Origin: Microvirga lenta
GTDB taxonomy: Bacteria; Pseudomonadota; Alphaproteobacteria; Rhizobiales; Beijerinckiaceae
Assembly: GCF_020532555.1 (NCBI RefSeq)
Contig: NZ_JAJBBR010000009.1
Span: forward strand, 186,001 to 250,000
DNA length: 64,000 nt
Direction: 5' to 3'
Position 1 is the stretch's first letter. The number at the start of each line of letters is the position of its first letter. The position numbers and the translations under genes were made by a program. Under the pieces are notes generated by a model. The model saw only the letters and a program-made list of their open reading frames with translations. It was not told the DNA's origin and did not search any database. Positions 35,374-44,143 of the stretch are shown one piece after another.

Positions 35374-36750
35374 TTACGTCGTCTGGCGCTGGCGTCCCGA
35401 CCCCGAGCTGCGTCCGCCGGCAGGGGATCCGGCGCGGGAGCCTGTCTGGCCGATGCCGGGATTGCCGGTGGCGGCACCGGCATCGCCCGCTTCCGTTCCC
35501 GTCCCGTGTCCTGCCTGCTGCTGTCCGACGCGCAGGTTGTTCTGCACGTGGTTTACGCCTGAAACCGACTCGGCCAGATCCTCCGCCCGGCGCCGCTCGC
35601 CGCGGTCGCGGACGGTGCCGCTCAAGGTCACTTCGCGGTTCTCCACCGTCACCTCGATCTCGGACGCGTCGATGAGGGGATCGTCCGTCAGGCGCTCGTT
35701 GATGTCTTCCCGGATGCGGTCGTCGGAGCGCTGATAGTTGCGCGGGCCGCGGCCGCTATGCTCGCCCCGGCGGACCTCGCCGAAGCTTCCGGTGGCATCG
35801 TTGCTGAACCGGTTGTTGCCGGGGCCGCTGCCGTAGTTGCTGTGGTCGCGGCGCTCGTTCACGAGGCTCCAGGTGCGCTCGCGGTCCTGCATCCGGCGGT
35901 CGGTCTCGCTGCTGTCGTCGCCGGGACGGGCGCGCTCGCCCGTGATGGTCGAGGCGCCGTAGCGCGGGGGATGGAAGCCTCTTCCGGCGGAGCCGCGACC
36001 GGCGAATTCGTCCCCGTAATTCTGGTATCCCTCGCCGCCGTAGCCGCCGCGCATCCGGGCGTCGCGCCGCGGTTCCTGGCCCGGATAGCCGAAGGATCCG
36101 AAGGCCGCCCGCACGTCGTCCTCCTCGCGGAAGCGGAACTGGTCTCCGCCACGGGCCCGGCCGGACTGCCCGCGGCCCTCGCGCTCGCGGTAATCGTTGG
36201 GACGGTGACGCCAGTCGTCATCGTCCCCGCGCATCCGGCGCTCCAGCTCGCGGCGCTCGTCCCCGGTGAGGGGAGAAGGCCTGCGGTCCCGGGTCTGATC
36301 GGCGCGGGAGGAACTGAGCGTGCCCGTGCGGTCCGGCTCGGAGGGAATCGAAATGCGATGCAGGGCGTGGGAAGCCTGATCCTCCCGGTCGGTGGCAAGG
36401 TCGCCGAGGGCGACGATGCCGACGAGGTGCTTGTCGTGATCGACGACGGGGAGGCGGCGGATCTGGTGATCGCTCATGAGCTCGACGATGTGATCCACGT
36501 CGTCGTCGTCGAAGCACCACCACACATTGTCGGACATCACGTCGCGCACGCGGGTCGTGTCGGGCGGCAGGCCGGCCGCCGTGGCGCGCACGGTGATGTC
36601 GCGGTCGGTGATCATGCCCCGCAGCCGGCGGCCGTCGCAGACGGGCAAGACGCCGACATTCATCTCGTCCATCAGCCTCGCGGCTTCCTGGATCGTCTTG
36701 TCGGGCGCGACCACGCGCACGTTGCGTGTCATGATTTCCGAAATCTTCAT
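35374..36750 (-). CDS. CBS pair plus disordered linker plus BON domain protein
   Basis: A 458-residue protein. Residues about 1-125 are two CBS domains (MKISEIMTRNVRVV, then ITDRDITVRA and VRDVMSDNV). Residues about 130-360 are a long hydrophilic low-complexity linker rich in Arg, Gly, Asp, Tyr and Ser. Residues about 365-425 are a BON domain (DINERLTDDPLIDASEIEV, VTLSGTV). A Gly/Ser/Ala/Thr-rich tail follows. There is no signal peptide. CBS domains suggest nucleotide sensing, and BON domains in bacteria bind membranes or partners. The joining of the two through an RNA-binding-like disordered segment is unusual. GGAGGA stands six bases before the ATG. Confidence 0.9.
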   Translation of the reverse strand: MKISEIMTRNVRVVAPDKTIQEAARLMDEMNVGVLPVCDGRRLRGMITDRDITVRATAAGLPPDTTRVRDVMSDNVWWCFDDDDVDHIVELMSDHQIRRLPVVDHDKHLVGIVALGDLATDREDQASHALHRISIPSEPDRTGTLSSSRADQTRDRRPSPLTGDERRELERRMRGDDDDWRHRPNDYREREGRGQSGRARGGDQFRFREEDDVRAAFGSFGYPGQEPRRDARMRGGYGGEGYQNYGDEFAGRGSAGRGFHPPRYGASTITGERARPGDDSSETDRRMQDRERTWSLVNERRDHSNYGSGPGNNRFSNDATGSFGEVRRGEHSGRGPRNYQRSDDRIREDINERLTDDPLIDASEIEVTVENREVTLSGTVRDRGERRRAEDLAESVSGVNHVQNNLRVGQQQAGHGTGTEAGDAGAATGNPGIGQTGSRAGSPAGGRSSGSGRQRQTT

Positions 36751-36850
36751 GGGTGTCCTCCCGGTAAGGGCCACGCCATGAGAGCTCGATGTCCCTGCCC
36801 GGCGCGACCGATCGTCAGAGACCGGTCAATGCGGGGAAGGCGGAAAAGGT

Positions 36851-37735
36851 TCAGGTCGGCGGGACGACGATCTCGATATCCCGGTCGAGCCCGCTCTCGA
36901 CCGTGAAGTCGCGGGTATAGACCTTGCCCTCGTGCCGGGCGATCAGCACGTATTCGCCTTCGGCCAGGGTCACGGACGGAAAGGCGCCGATGGCCTCGCG
37001 AATCACGTCGCCGCCCGGGGTGAGCACGCTGAAGGCCGTTCCGGCGAAGGCCTCGCCGCCTTCCGTGCCGACGAGCTTCAGCGTCACCGTCGCGGCGCGG
37101 TGGTTGAGGGTCGCTTCCGTGACGCGGCCGGATTCCACCTTGAGGTCGCTGCGCATGATGGCGTTGGCGTCGCCATAGGTGGACACCACGTGATAGGTGC
37201 CCTCCGGCAGGCGGATGATGTCGTTCGCCTTGGCGTTGGCGATGACCAGGCGGCCTTCGGAGTTCTGGCCGCTGGGAACGTAGACCGTGAAGGACAGCCG
37301 GTTCGGCGCGATGGGGCTGTCGCCGACGGCGCCCTTCAGCTTGAGCGCTCCCGCGCTCACGGTCAGCCGTTCGTTCACCTGCCCCGATCGGACGCTGAGC
37401 CGCTTGGAGGCGCTCGCGAACCCGTAGGACAAATGCATGATGTAGTTGCCGGGCGGCAGGGTGAAGCCCGGTGTCGGACTGCTCGACCGGGCGACGATGG
37501 TCGGCGGGGTCGTGTCGCCCCGGTCCTCGTAGACGCGCCAGACGAGGCCGGAGCGGATCGGCTCGTTGTTGTCCGCGAAGGCGGCGCTGGCATTGACCGT
37601 GACCCGGCCTGTCGCCACCGGAGGAGGGGTCTGGGTCAGGGACGGGACGGCAGGCGTCTGGGCGACGGCGCCGGAGGCGGCGAGAAGCACCAGACAGCCG
37701 AGAAGGCGGCTCAGGGAGTTCGACAAACGCATCAT
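36851..37735 (-). CDS. secreted protein with three tandem beta-sandwich repeats
   Basis: A 294-residue protein with a signal peptide (LLGCLVLLAASGAVAQ). After a Pro-rich linker come three repeats of about 70-80 residues. Each contains a strand ending in an L-x-x-G-x-Y turn (LPPGNYIMHLSYG, LPEGTYHVVSTYG, LAEGEYVLIARHEG) followed by an L-x-V-x-SG-x-V-x-E step. This looks like carboxypeptidase-regulatory-like or related beta sandwiches. Function unknown. It overlaps the YfhO-like gene by four bases (ATGA), so the two proteins probably act together at the envelope. Confidence 0.8.
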   Translation of the reverse strand: MMRLSNSLSRLLGCLVLLAASGAVAQTPAVPSLTQTPPPVATGRVTVNASAAFADNNEPIRSGLVWRVYEDRGDTTPPTIVARSSSPTPGFTLPPGNYIMHLSYGFASASKRLSVRSGQVNERLTVSAGALKLKGAVGDSPIAPNRLSFTVYVPSGQNSEGRLVIANAKANDIIRLPEGTYHVVSTYGDANAIMRSDLKVESGRVTEATLNHRAATVTLKLVGTEGGEAFAGTAFSVLTPGGDVIREAIGAFPSVTLAEGEYVLIARHEGKVYTRDFTVESGLDRDIEIVVPPT

Positions 37736-40191
37736 TCTTGGTCGGTTCGGGATCCGGCGGCGGACCAGGGGGCGGCGGCCGTCCTGATCGCTTCCTCCTC
37801 GCTGTCCACGAGTTCGGACGCGGCCGCAACCAGATTGTCCAGGGAAAGAGGGCGAAATTCGAACTCGACGCGGTGCCGGCCTGCCGGAACCTCGACGCCG
37901 CGGAACAGGAGGTTGGCGCGCAGGAGCGGCCTGCGCTCCCCGTCGACCCGCACCTCCCAGCCCGGGTAATAGATGTCGTGGAGCACGAGAATGCCCGGCT
38001 TGCCCGTCTCGACCTCGATCACGACCGAGTTGCGCTGATAGCTGACGATGCGGGCCCGGCTTTGGGCCGGTTCGGCCGGGGACGGACCGAAGCTGGCCTT
38101 GAGCAGGGGAGCGCTCTCGTCGTCGATCAGGGCCTCCGTCTGGCGGTTGAACTCGGGCAGCTCCTCCTGATCGAGCACGGCTTCGGAATCGACCACATGC
38201 GCGTGATGCGCGACATAGGCCCGGGGGCTCGCCGTGTTCACCCGATAGATCCACATCTGGCCGGCACCGTAGACCACCTCGGCGCCCGGCAGGCGGGGGA
38301 AATGGCGCGGCAGCTTCTCGATGGGCCGGTCGAGCACCAGATATTCGAGTCCGAGCAGGCTGGCGAGACGGCACTTGTAGCCGCGGAAGGTGGCCGGGAA
38401 GGTGCGCAGGTTGGGGTCTTCCGCGTTCTCGCCGGGCCCCACGGCGCGTTCGTAATCGGCCAGGCGCAGCGGGTTGTAGCCGATGATGTCCTCGATCTGC
38501 AGCACCATCGAGGCGTTCTGCCACGGACCGCGCAGGCCGAGGATCTCGACGCGGGGGTACTCGCCGCGGGCATGCCGGCCGGCCAGTTCCTTCTTCAGGA
38601 TCCGCAGCCCCTGAAGCTGCTCCGGCGGCAGCTCGCGGAATACCGCGTAGCGTTCCGCGGGCTCCGCATTGAGGGCTGACGCCGCATGGCGCCAGACGAG
38701 TTCGGTGCCGGTCAGGGCGATGAGGGCAAGGGCGGCGGCCTCGCGCCAGCGGGAGGGGCCACTGAAGCGCTGCAGCAACACGATGCCGGCCGTGGCAGCA
38801 AGGAGGCCGATCCCGATCTCCCGCAGGGCCGCCGGGGCTTGCCCGGCCTTCACGGCGAAGACGAGGGCGCTCGCCATGGCGGCGAGGACGAGCGTGACGG
38901 CGAGGCCGGGCAGGACGAGCCGGAGGCGGCCCAACGCGGCCCTGCTCCATTGCGGGAGCCCGTCCGTGACATAGCGGTGGACCAGGTAGCCGACCGAGAA
39001 GGCGAGGGCGATGTTGATGAGGAAGGTCGCATCGGCCGGGCGGCGGTAGAGGTTCACGCCCGGCATGTAGTCGAAGATGACCTCGAATCCGGGAGTGTAG
39101 CGGCCCAGGGCGTAGAACAGGGCAATGATGCCGACGACGAGGAAGAAGCGGAATTCGCGGGCGAAGAGGCGCCCTCCGGCGATGCCGTGCCAGATGAGGA
39201 GGAGGGCCGGAAGCGTGCCGATGAACAGGTAGTTCGTGGCCCTGTCCGTCCAGGTGCCCTCCGCCAGGCTGTGCCAGTCCGGTCCCCAGTAGTCGTAGGT
39301 CCAGCGCAGGGAGCCGAAGACGTTGCCGAAGAGGATCGTCGCCAGGCTTTCGGGAGGCAGGGACCCCATGGCCGCGACCCCGTAGCCGAAGGAGGGCCGG
39401 GTCGAGGTGGCGAGGAACTGCATGGTGAGGACGACCGGCACTGCGAGGAGCGCGCCGCCGATGACGGCTATGGAGGCAAGCAGTCCGAGGCGCGACCTGA
39501 GATAGGTCAGGGGATGGGCGGCGGAGCCGATGCGGTGGGCCGCCACGGCGATCAGGGTCAGGGCGCAGAGGAAGGCGACCTGGTCGCGCCCGATGGTCAT
39601 GAACGCCGCCGTCACGGCGAACAGCGCGCCGAACCGGTAGGAGCGGCGATCCAGGGCTTCCTCCAGAAGCCAAAGGGCCAGGGGAAAGAAGCCGTAGCTG
39701 AGGATGATGCCCGTATGCTGGAGGCGCGCCGTGGCGGAGCCGCCGAGCATGAAGACGATGGCCGCCACCACCGCGCCTGCCGGATGCCAGCCGCGGCGAC
39801 GGAAGAGGGGGACGAAGGCCAGCGCTCCGGGCAGGAAATGGGCGAAGACGACCCCGTCGAAAAGCTGCATCGACGGCTCCGGCACCAGCCAGCCGAACAG
39901 CAGCATGGTGGGAGTGAACAGGAGCGACTGGGGATCGGCCGCCGAAGGATGGCCGCCGAAATGATAGGGGTTCCAGAGCGGCAGCTCGCCATGGGCGAGG
40001 GCGGCGCCGAGATAGCGGAGCGTCGGGTAGAACTGGTTCTTCGAATCCCAGGGAACCACCGAGCCGGTGAGGGGCCACACGGCCGCCGCGACGGCCCAGA
40101 TCCCGAGAATGAGCGCAAAGGCGACGATCGTCTGCTGCCTCGACCAGAAGGCGGACCCGGGGATGCCGGTTGGCGTGGTTGGTGTGTGCAT
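37732..40191 (-). CDS. large membrane protein of the YfhO/glycosyltransferase-like type
   Basis: An 819-residue protein. Residues about 1-480 hold about 12 spans with a first loop (VPWDSKNQFYPTLRYLG) typical of YfhO and GT-C-like membrane proteins. Residues about 500-790 form a periplasmic part rich in beta strands, ending in a YYPGWEVRVDG segment seen in YfhO. In Gram-positives, YfhO-like proteins glycosylate lipoteichoic acid; here the substrate is unknown, perhaps a lipid-linked sugar. The start is ATG 40191. It is the first gene of a two-gene operon. Confidence 0.88.
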   Translation of the reverse strand: MHTPTTPTGIPGSAFWSRQQTIVAFALILGIWAVAAAVWPLTGSVVPWDSKNQFYPTLRYLGAALAHGELPLWNPYHFGGHPSAADPQSLLFTPTMLLFGWLVPEPSMQLFDGVVFAHFLPGALAFVPLFRRRGWHPAGAVVAAIVFMLGGSATARLQHTGIILSYGFFPLALWLLEEALDRRSYRFGALFAVTAAFMTIGRDQVAFLCALTLIAVAAHRIGSAAHPLTYLRSRLGLLASIAVIGGALLAVPVVLTMQFLATSTRPSFGYGVAAMGSLPPESLATILFGNVFGSLRWTYDYWGPDWHSLAEGTWTDRATNYLFIGTLPALLLIWHGIAGGRLFAREFRFFLVVGIIALFYALGRYTPGFEVIFDYMPGVNLYRRPADATFLINIALAFSVGYLVHRYVTDGLPQWSRAALGRLRLVLPGLAVTLVLAAMASALVFAVKAGQAPAALREIGIGLLAATAGIVLLQRFSGPSRWREAAALALIALTGTELVWRHAASALNAEPAERYAVFRELPPEQLQGLRILKKELAGRHARGEYPRVEILGLRGPWQNASMVLQIEDIIGYNPLRLADYERAVGPGENAEDPNLRTFPATFRGYKCRLASLLGLEYLVLDRPIEKLPRHFPRLPGAEVVYGAGQMWIYRVNTASPRAYVAHHAHVVDSEAVLDQEELPEFNRQTEALIDDESAPLLKASFGPSPAEPAQSRARIVSYQRNSVVIEVETGKPGILVLHDIYYPGWEVRVDGERRPLLRANLLFRGVEVPAGRHRVEFEFRPLSLDNLVAAASELVDSEEEAIRTAAAPWSAAGSRTDQE

Positions 40192-40500
40192 CGCTGTCAA
40201 AGCGGCGCTTCGCCGGTCGGGTCGGGATGGATGCGGCGGCACGCCAGAATGCGCTGCTGCAAGGGCAGCTATGCCGTCACCGTTCACCACAGGCCGGAAA
40301 CCTGCTTGGCGTATTGCCGCACTCCCCCTATACATCCGTTGCCGGTTCTTCTCTCGCAACGGCCCCTCTTGGGACGCCCGCGCTTGCTCAAGCGCATCAA
40401 GACGGCGAGACCATGGCAAGCCTGCGCCGTCCAAGCACCGCACCCTGCGTGAGCGCCCGACACCTATTGTTCCACAATATCCAATCCGGATGAAGATCCC
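40192..40500. other. intergenic region, no gene seen
   Basis: About 310 bases between divergent genes (YfhO-like and nitroreductase). Base composition is close to that of the coding DNA around it. I see no EcfG motif, long hairpin or supportable frame. It should hold promoters for both genes. Confidence 0.35.
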
Positions 40501-41064
40501 ATGAATGAAAGCCTTTCCCGCCTTCAGCAGCGACGTTCGGTTCCCGCGCGCTGGCTGGGGGAGCCCGGGCCGAGCCCGGAGGAGGTGGAGACCCTGCTGA
40601 CGGTCGCGGCCCGGGTGCCGGACCACGGCAAGCTTGTTCCCTGGCGCTTCATCCTGATCGAGGGGGACGCCCGCCACCGGCTGGGCGACATTCTGGCGAC
40701 GGCGTTCCAGGCGGACAACCCGGACGCCGACGAGGACAAGATCGCCGCCGAGCGGGGGCGCTTCGCACAGGCGCCGCTCGTGGTCGCCGTGGTGTCCCGG
40801 GTGGTGCCGCACGCGAAGATCCCGGACTGGGAGCAGATCCTGTCGGCCGGCGCCGTCTGCATGAACCTCCTGAACGGGGCGACAGCCCTCGGTTACGGCG
40901 CCGTCTGGCTGACCGGCTGGGCCGCCTTCGACCGTCGGGTGCTCGATGCCCTCGGCCTCGCGCCGAACGAGCGGATCGCGGGCTTCATCCACATCGGAAC
41001 GACGAAGGAGCAGCCCGGCGACCGGGCGCGGCCGGACCTCGCCGATATCGTCACCCGCTTCTAG
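40501..41064 (+). CDS. nitroreductase family protein (YdjA-like)
   Basis: A 187-residue FMN-dependent oxidoreductase of the small YdjA branch. The FMN-phosphate contact is in RRSVPARWL, the PDHGKLVPWRFILIEG segment is typical, and GYGAVWLTGW is the usual C-terminal flavin loop. It acts on nitro compounds or quinones; the natural substrate is unknown. It is followed eight bases later by a flavin reductase domain gene, so the two make an operon, and the second may supply reduced flavin. Confidence 0.92.
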   Translation: MNESLSRLQQRRSVPARWLGEPGPSPEEVETLLTVAARVPDHGKLVPWRFILIEGDARHRLGDILATAFQADNPDADEDKIAAERGRFAQAPLVVAVVSRVVPHAKIPDWEQILSAGAVCMNLLNGATALGYGAVWLTGWAAFDRRVLDALGLAPNERIAGFIHIGTTKEQPGDRARPDLADIVTRF

Positions 41065-41072
41065 GCCGCACC

Positions 41073-41681
41073 ATGTTCTACGAAACCGCCGCCAACGCCC
41101 ACGGTCTTCCCCACGATCCGTTCAAGGCCCTCGTCACACCCCGCCCCATCGGCTGGATCACGGCCATGAGCGCCAAGGGCGAGATCAACCTCTCGCCTTA
41201 CTCGTTCTTCAACGCCGTCTCGGAGCGTCCGCCCATGGTGGCGTTCTCGAGCGCCGGGCGGAAGGACGCGCTCTCCTTCATCGAGGAAACGGGGGAATTC
41301 GTCTGCAACCTCGCCACCTACGATCTCCGGGAGCAGATGAACAAGACGTCCGCCCTGCTGCCGCGGGGAGAAAACGAGATGGAGCATGCGGGCCTCGCCG
41401 CCGCGCCGTCCCGCCTCGTCAAGCCGCCCCGGGTGGCGGATGCTCCGGCGGCCCTGGAGTGCAAATGGCTCCAGACCGTGCCGCTGACGCCCTTGGGCGG
41501 AGGCGAGCCGAGCTATTACCTCGTGATCGGTCAGGTAATCGGCATCCATATCGACGACCGGTTCATCGTCGAGGGCATCGTCGATACCGCCGCCATGCGC
41601 CCGATCGCCCGCTCGGGTTATCGGGACTATTTCGTCGCGACGCCTGAAACGAAGTTCTCGATCACGCGGCCGGGCGGGTAG
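41073..41681 (+). CDS. flavin reductase family protein (FMN-binding split barrel)
   Basis: A 202-residue protein with the flavin reductase fold: TPRPIGWITAMSAKGEINLS, SYSFFNAVSERPP-like, then FVCNLATYDL. These bind FMN and are often partners of monooxygenases or act alone on unknown substrates. The ORF starts eight bases after the nitroreductase stop. No substrate or partner can be named from the sequence. Confidence 0.9.
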   Translation: MFYETAANAHGLPHDPFKALVTPRPIGWITAMSAKGEINLSPYSFFNAVSERPPMVAFSSAGRKDALSFIEETGEFVCNLATYDLREQMNKTSALLPRGENEMEHAGLAAAPSRLVKPPRVADAPAALECKWLQTVPLTPLGGGEPSYYLVIGQVIGIHIDDRFIVEGIVDTAAMRPIARSGYRDYFVATPETKFSITRPGG

Positions 41682-41754
41682 ATCGAGCCTTTACCGTGGG
41701 AGCGGCTGGACCATCAGGTCCGGATGAGGCTGCGCCTGTTCAGAACATGGCGCC

Positions 41755-41930
41755 ATTTCCCTCCCCACAAGGGGGGGGAGAGCCGGACGGCGCTTCCGGC
41801 GAACTCGTAGAGACGCGAAATCCGTCGGGGAGACGAGCTGAAGCGGAGCCTCGCCTCCATTCCGACATGTCGGCGCATGGGCTATGCAGGCTGCACCACA
41901 CGAGCCCACAAGGGGGCGAGTTCGCCGCTC
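41755..41930. repeat. intergenic region with a repeated CCCACAAGGGGG element
   Basis: Two copies of CCCACAAGGGGG (near 41764 and 41905) lie in a 250-base gap without genes. The first sits in a longer imperfect inverted repeat (CCCTCCCC with GGGGGGG). Such C-rich/G-rich hairpin elements occur between genes in many rhizobia. I cannot say whether it is a dispersed repeat without the genome. Confidence 0.4.
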
Positions 41931-42804
41931 ACATTCTTCCGGCCCGCTTCAGCAGACGCTCGGCCCGCAGGAGGTGCGGACGGTCGAGCATTTCGCCACC
42001 GACGCCGACGACCCCCGCGCCCGGATTGGCCTTGAAGGCATCGACCACCGCCTGAGCCCGGCCCAGCGCCTCTTCTGAGGGCGTGAAGGCCTCGTTGATC
42101 ACCGGCACCTGCGCCGGATGAATCGCCATCTTGGCGACGAAGCCGTCGCGCCGGGCCTCCCGGCACTCGGCCGCCAAGCCGTCCATGTCGCGGAAGTTGG
42201 TGTAGACCGAGTCGATCGCGTCGACGGCTGCCGCCGCGGCGCCCAGGAGCGTCAGGGATCGGGCGATCCGGTAAGGTTCGGTGTAGGCGCCGTCGTCGCC
42301 CCGGTTCGCCTCCGCCCCGATATCGGCCGAGAGATCCTCGCCGCCCCAGGCCAGTCCCATGAGGCGGTGGCTGGCTCCGGCGAAGGTGCCGAGGGCGAAG
42401 ACCCCGAGGGCGTTCTCGGTCGCGATGGCCAGAACCCGGGTGCCGCCGTCGTCCAGGCCGAACTCCGCCTCGCGGACAGCGAGCTTCGCGCCGAGATGGG
42501 CCACGTCGGTCCCGCCGACGGTCTTCGGCAGGACGATTCCATCGGGTGCCGCCTGCATGACCCCGTCGAGATCCGCGTCTGTGAGGCCTGTCGTCAGGCC
42601 GTTCACGCGCACATAGAGGCGCGGCCGTTCGGCCTGGGTCTTCGCCTCGGAGAGGAAGGCCGCCGTGACCCGGCGGGCCTCCTCCTTCACATCGAGCGCG
42701 ACCGAATCCTCGAGGTCGATCAGGAGGGCATCCGCGCCCGAAGTCAGGCCCTTGTCGAGTTTCTTCCGGCTGTCGCCGGGCACGAACAGGAGGGACCGCA
42801 TCAT
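41929..42804 (-). CDS. CitE-like CoA ester lyase (HpcH/HpaI aldolase family)
   Basis: A 291-residue protein. It opens with RSLLFVPGDSRKKLDKG, and has LLIDLEDSVA (Mg-binding Asp/Glu region), RVNGLTTGL, VLPKTVGG, ATENALGV and AIHPAQVPVINEAF, all typical of CitE-like lyases. It may act on malyl-CoA, citramalyl-CoA or another beta-hydroxyacyl-CoA. It is preceded by a MaoC hydratase gene with a four-base overlap (ATGA), so the pair likely hydrates an enoyl-CoA and then cleaves the product, as mesaconyl-CoA hydratase and malyl-CoA lyase do. This link is inferred. Confidence 0.9.
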   Translation of the reverse strand: MMRSLLFVPGDSRKKLDKGLTSGADALLIDLEDSVALDVKEEARRVTAAFLSEAKTQAERPRLYVRVNGLTTGLTDADLDGVMQAAPDGIVLPKTVGGTDVAHLGAKLAVREAEFGLDDGGTRVLAIATENALGVFALGTFAGASHRLMGLAWGGEDLSADIGAEANRGDDGAYTEPYRIARSLTLLGAAAAAVDAIDSVYTNFRDMDGLAAECREARRDGFVAKMAIHPAQVPVINEAFTPSEEALGRAQAVVDAFKANPGAGVVGVGGEMLDRPHLLRAERLLKRAGRM

Positions 42805-43283
42805 GCGCCCCGCTTGCGCATGAAGGCCTGTCTCCGGCACTCGGCAACGAGGCTGCCGTCCTGCTTGTAGGCGCGATGAACCATCTCGACGATGCCCGCA
42901 TCGGGCCGCGACTTCGACTCGCGCTTGGCGACGACTTCCGTGGTCACATTGACCGTATCGCCTTCGAACAGGGGGGCGGGGAACTTCACGTCCGTCATGC
43001 CGAGATTGGCGATGGTGGTGCCCACCGTCGTGTCGTTCACGGAGATGCCGATCATCAGGCCGAGCGTGAACAGGGAGTTCATGAGCGGCTTGCCCCATTC
43101 CGTCTCGGTGGCGCAGAAATGCGCGTCGATATGGAGCGGCTGCGGGTTGAGGGTCATGTTGGAGAACAGCATGTTGTCCATCTGCGTCACCGTGCGGGTC
43201 AGGCGGTGCGCGATGGTCGTGCCGATGGTGAAATCCTCGAAGTAGAGGCCTCCACGAGGGTGCCTGCTGCTCTCGTCGGTCAT
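42801..43283 (-). CDS. MaoC family dehydratase (hot-dog fold)
   Basis: A 160-residue hot-dog protein. The family segments are YFEDFTIGTTIAHRLTRTVT, NPQPLHIDAHF (catalytic Asp-x4-His type motif) and FPAPLFEGDTVNV. It should hydrate or dehydrate a trans-2-enoyl-CoA. It is translationally coupled with the CitE-like lyase. The start ATG 43283 has AGGATAGGA upstream; a longer frame to 43415 is not supported by family length. No acyl-CoA dehydrogenase or mutase lies nearby. Confidence 0.88.
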   Translation of the reverse strand: MTDESSRHPRGGLYFEDFTIGTTIAHRLTRTVTQMDNMLFSNMTLNPQPLHIDAHFCATETEWGKPLMNSLFTLGLMIGISVNDTTVGTTIANLGMTDVKFPAPLFEGDTVNVTTEVVAKRESKSRPDAGIVEMVHRAYKQDGSLVAECRRQAFMRKRGA

Positions 43284-43323
43284 TGTCCTATCCTTGTCAT
43301 GAGCCAAGCGTTTGGGTGTTTCC

Positions 43324-44094
43324 TCAGCCGAACTGCTCGCGCAGGATGCGCTCGTCCAGGCTGTGGCCGGGATCGTGCAGCACCACGAGATCGACGGTCC
43401 GGTCCATCGAGACATGGACCCGAGCCACGTTCCGGAACTCCGTATGGTCGGCCACGGCGCTCACCGGGCGGTGCTCCGCCTCCAGCACGTCGATCTGGAT
43501 CTTCGCATAGTCCGGCAGCAGCGCCCCGCGCCACCGGCGGGGGCGGAAGGCGGAGATGGGGGTCAGGGCCAGGAGGGGGGCATTGAGCGGGAGAATCGGC
43601 CCGTTGATGGAAAGATTGTAGGCCGTGGACCCGGCCGGGGTCGCGACCAGGATGCCGTCGGCGATCAGTTCGTTCAGCCGCACGCGGGAATCGACGCTCA
43701 CGCGCAGCTTGGCGGTCTGGTGGGTCTGGCGCAGCATGTACACGTCGTTGATCGCCCGGGCCGTATGCGCGACGCCCTTCACGTCCCAGGCCACCATGAG
43801 CAGCGGATGGACGACGCTGCGGTGGGCGCTCTCGAGCCGGTCGAAGAGGTCGTCCTCCCTGAATTCGTTCATCAGGAAGCCGACCGTGCCCTTGTTCATG
43901 CCGTAGATCGGCTTGGCGGTGCCCATGAAGCGGTGGAGGGTCTGCAGCATCAGGCCGTCACCGCCGAGGGCGACGATCACGTCGGCCTCCTCCGGGGGGA
44001 CGTTCGCATACTGCTCCGCCAGCACCTGCAGCGCGCTCTGCGCGTCAGGCGTCGAACTCGCGACGAATGCGACTTTGTTGAAACGACGGGCCAT
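43324..44094 (-). CDS. nadK: NAD kinase
   Basis: Phosphorylates NAD to NADP. 256 residues. The conserved GGDG motif is in VALGGDGLMLQTLH, the NE/D motif in MNKGTVGFLMNEF, and the substrate loop in GILVATPAGSTAYNLSINGPI. Start and length fit the alphaproteobacterial enzyme. It is divergent from cutA, with 49 bases between the two starts, so promoters must overlap. It lies just upstream of the MaoC/CitE pair (about 40 bases) on the same strand. Confidence 0.95.
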   Translation of the reverse strand: MARRFNKVAFVASSTPDAQSALQVLAEQYANVPPEEADVIVALGGDGLMLQTLHRFMGTAKPIYGMNKGTVGFLMNEFREDDLFDRLESAHRSVVHPLLMVAWDVKGVAHTARAINDVYMLRQTHQTAKLRVSVDSRVRLNELIADGILVATPAGSTAYNLSINGPILPLNAPLLALTPISAFRPRRWRGALLPDYAKIQIDVLEAEHRPVSAVADHTEFRNVARVHVSMDRTVDLVVLHDPGHSLDERILREQFG

Positions 44095-44143
44095 GCCCCA
44101 TACCTACGTTATGCCCGAACCAGATGCGGACAAAAGGCATAGC

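Noticed and set aside
35758-36906. A 382-codon plus-strand frame opposite the CBS-BON gene
   Set aside because: Shadow of the CBS-BON gene; Ala/Val/Gly-rich with no family signal.
40170-40493. A 107-codon frame in the gap before the nitroreductase gene
   Set aside because: No ribosome binding site, no recognisable domain, mixed low-complexity content.
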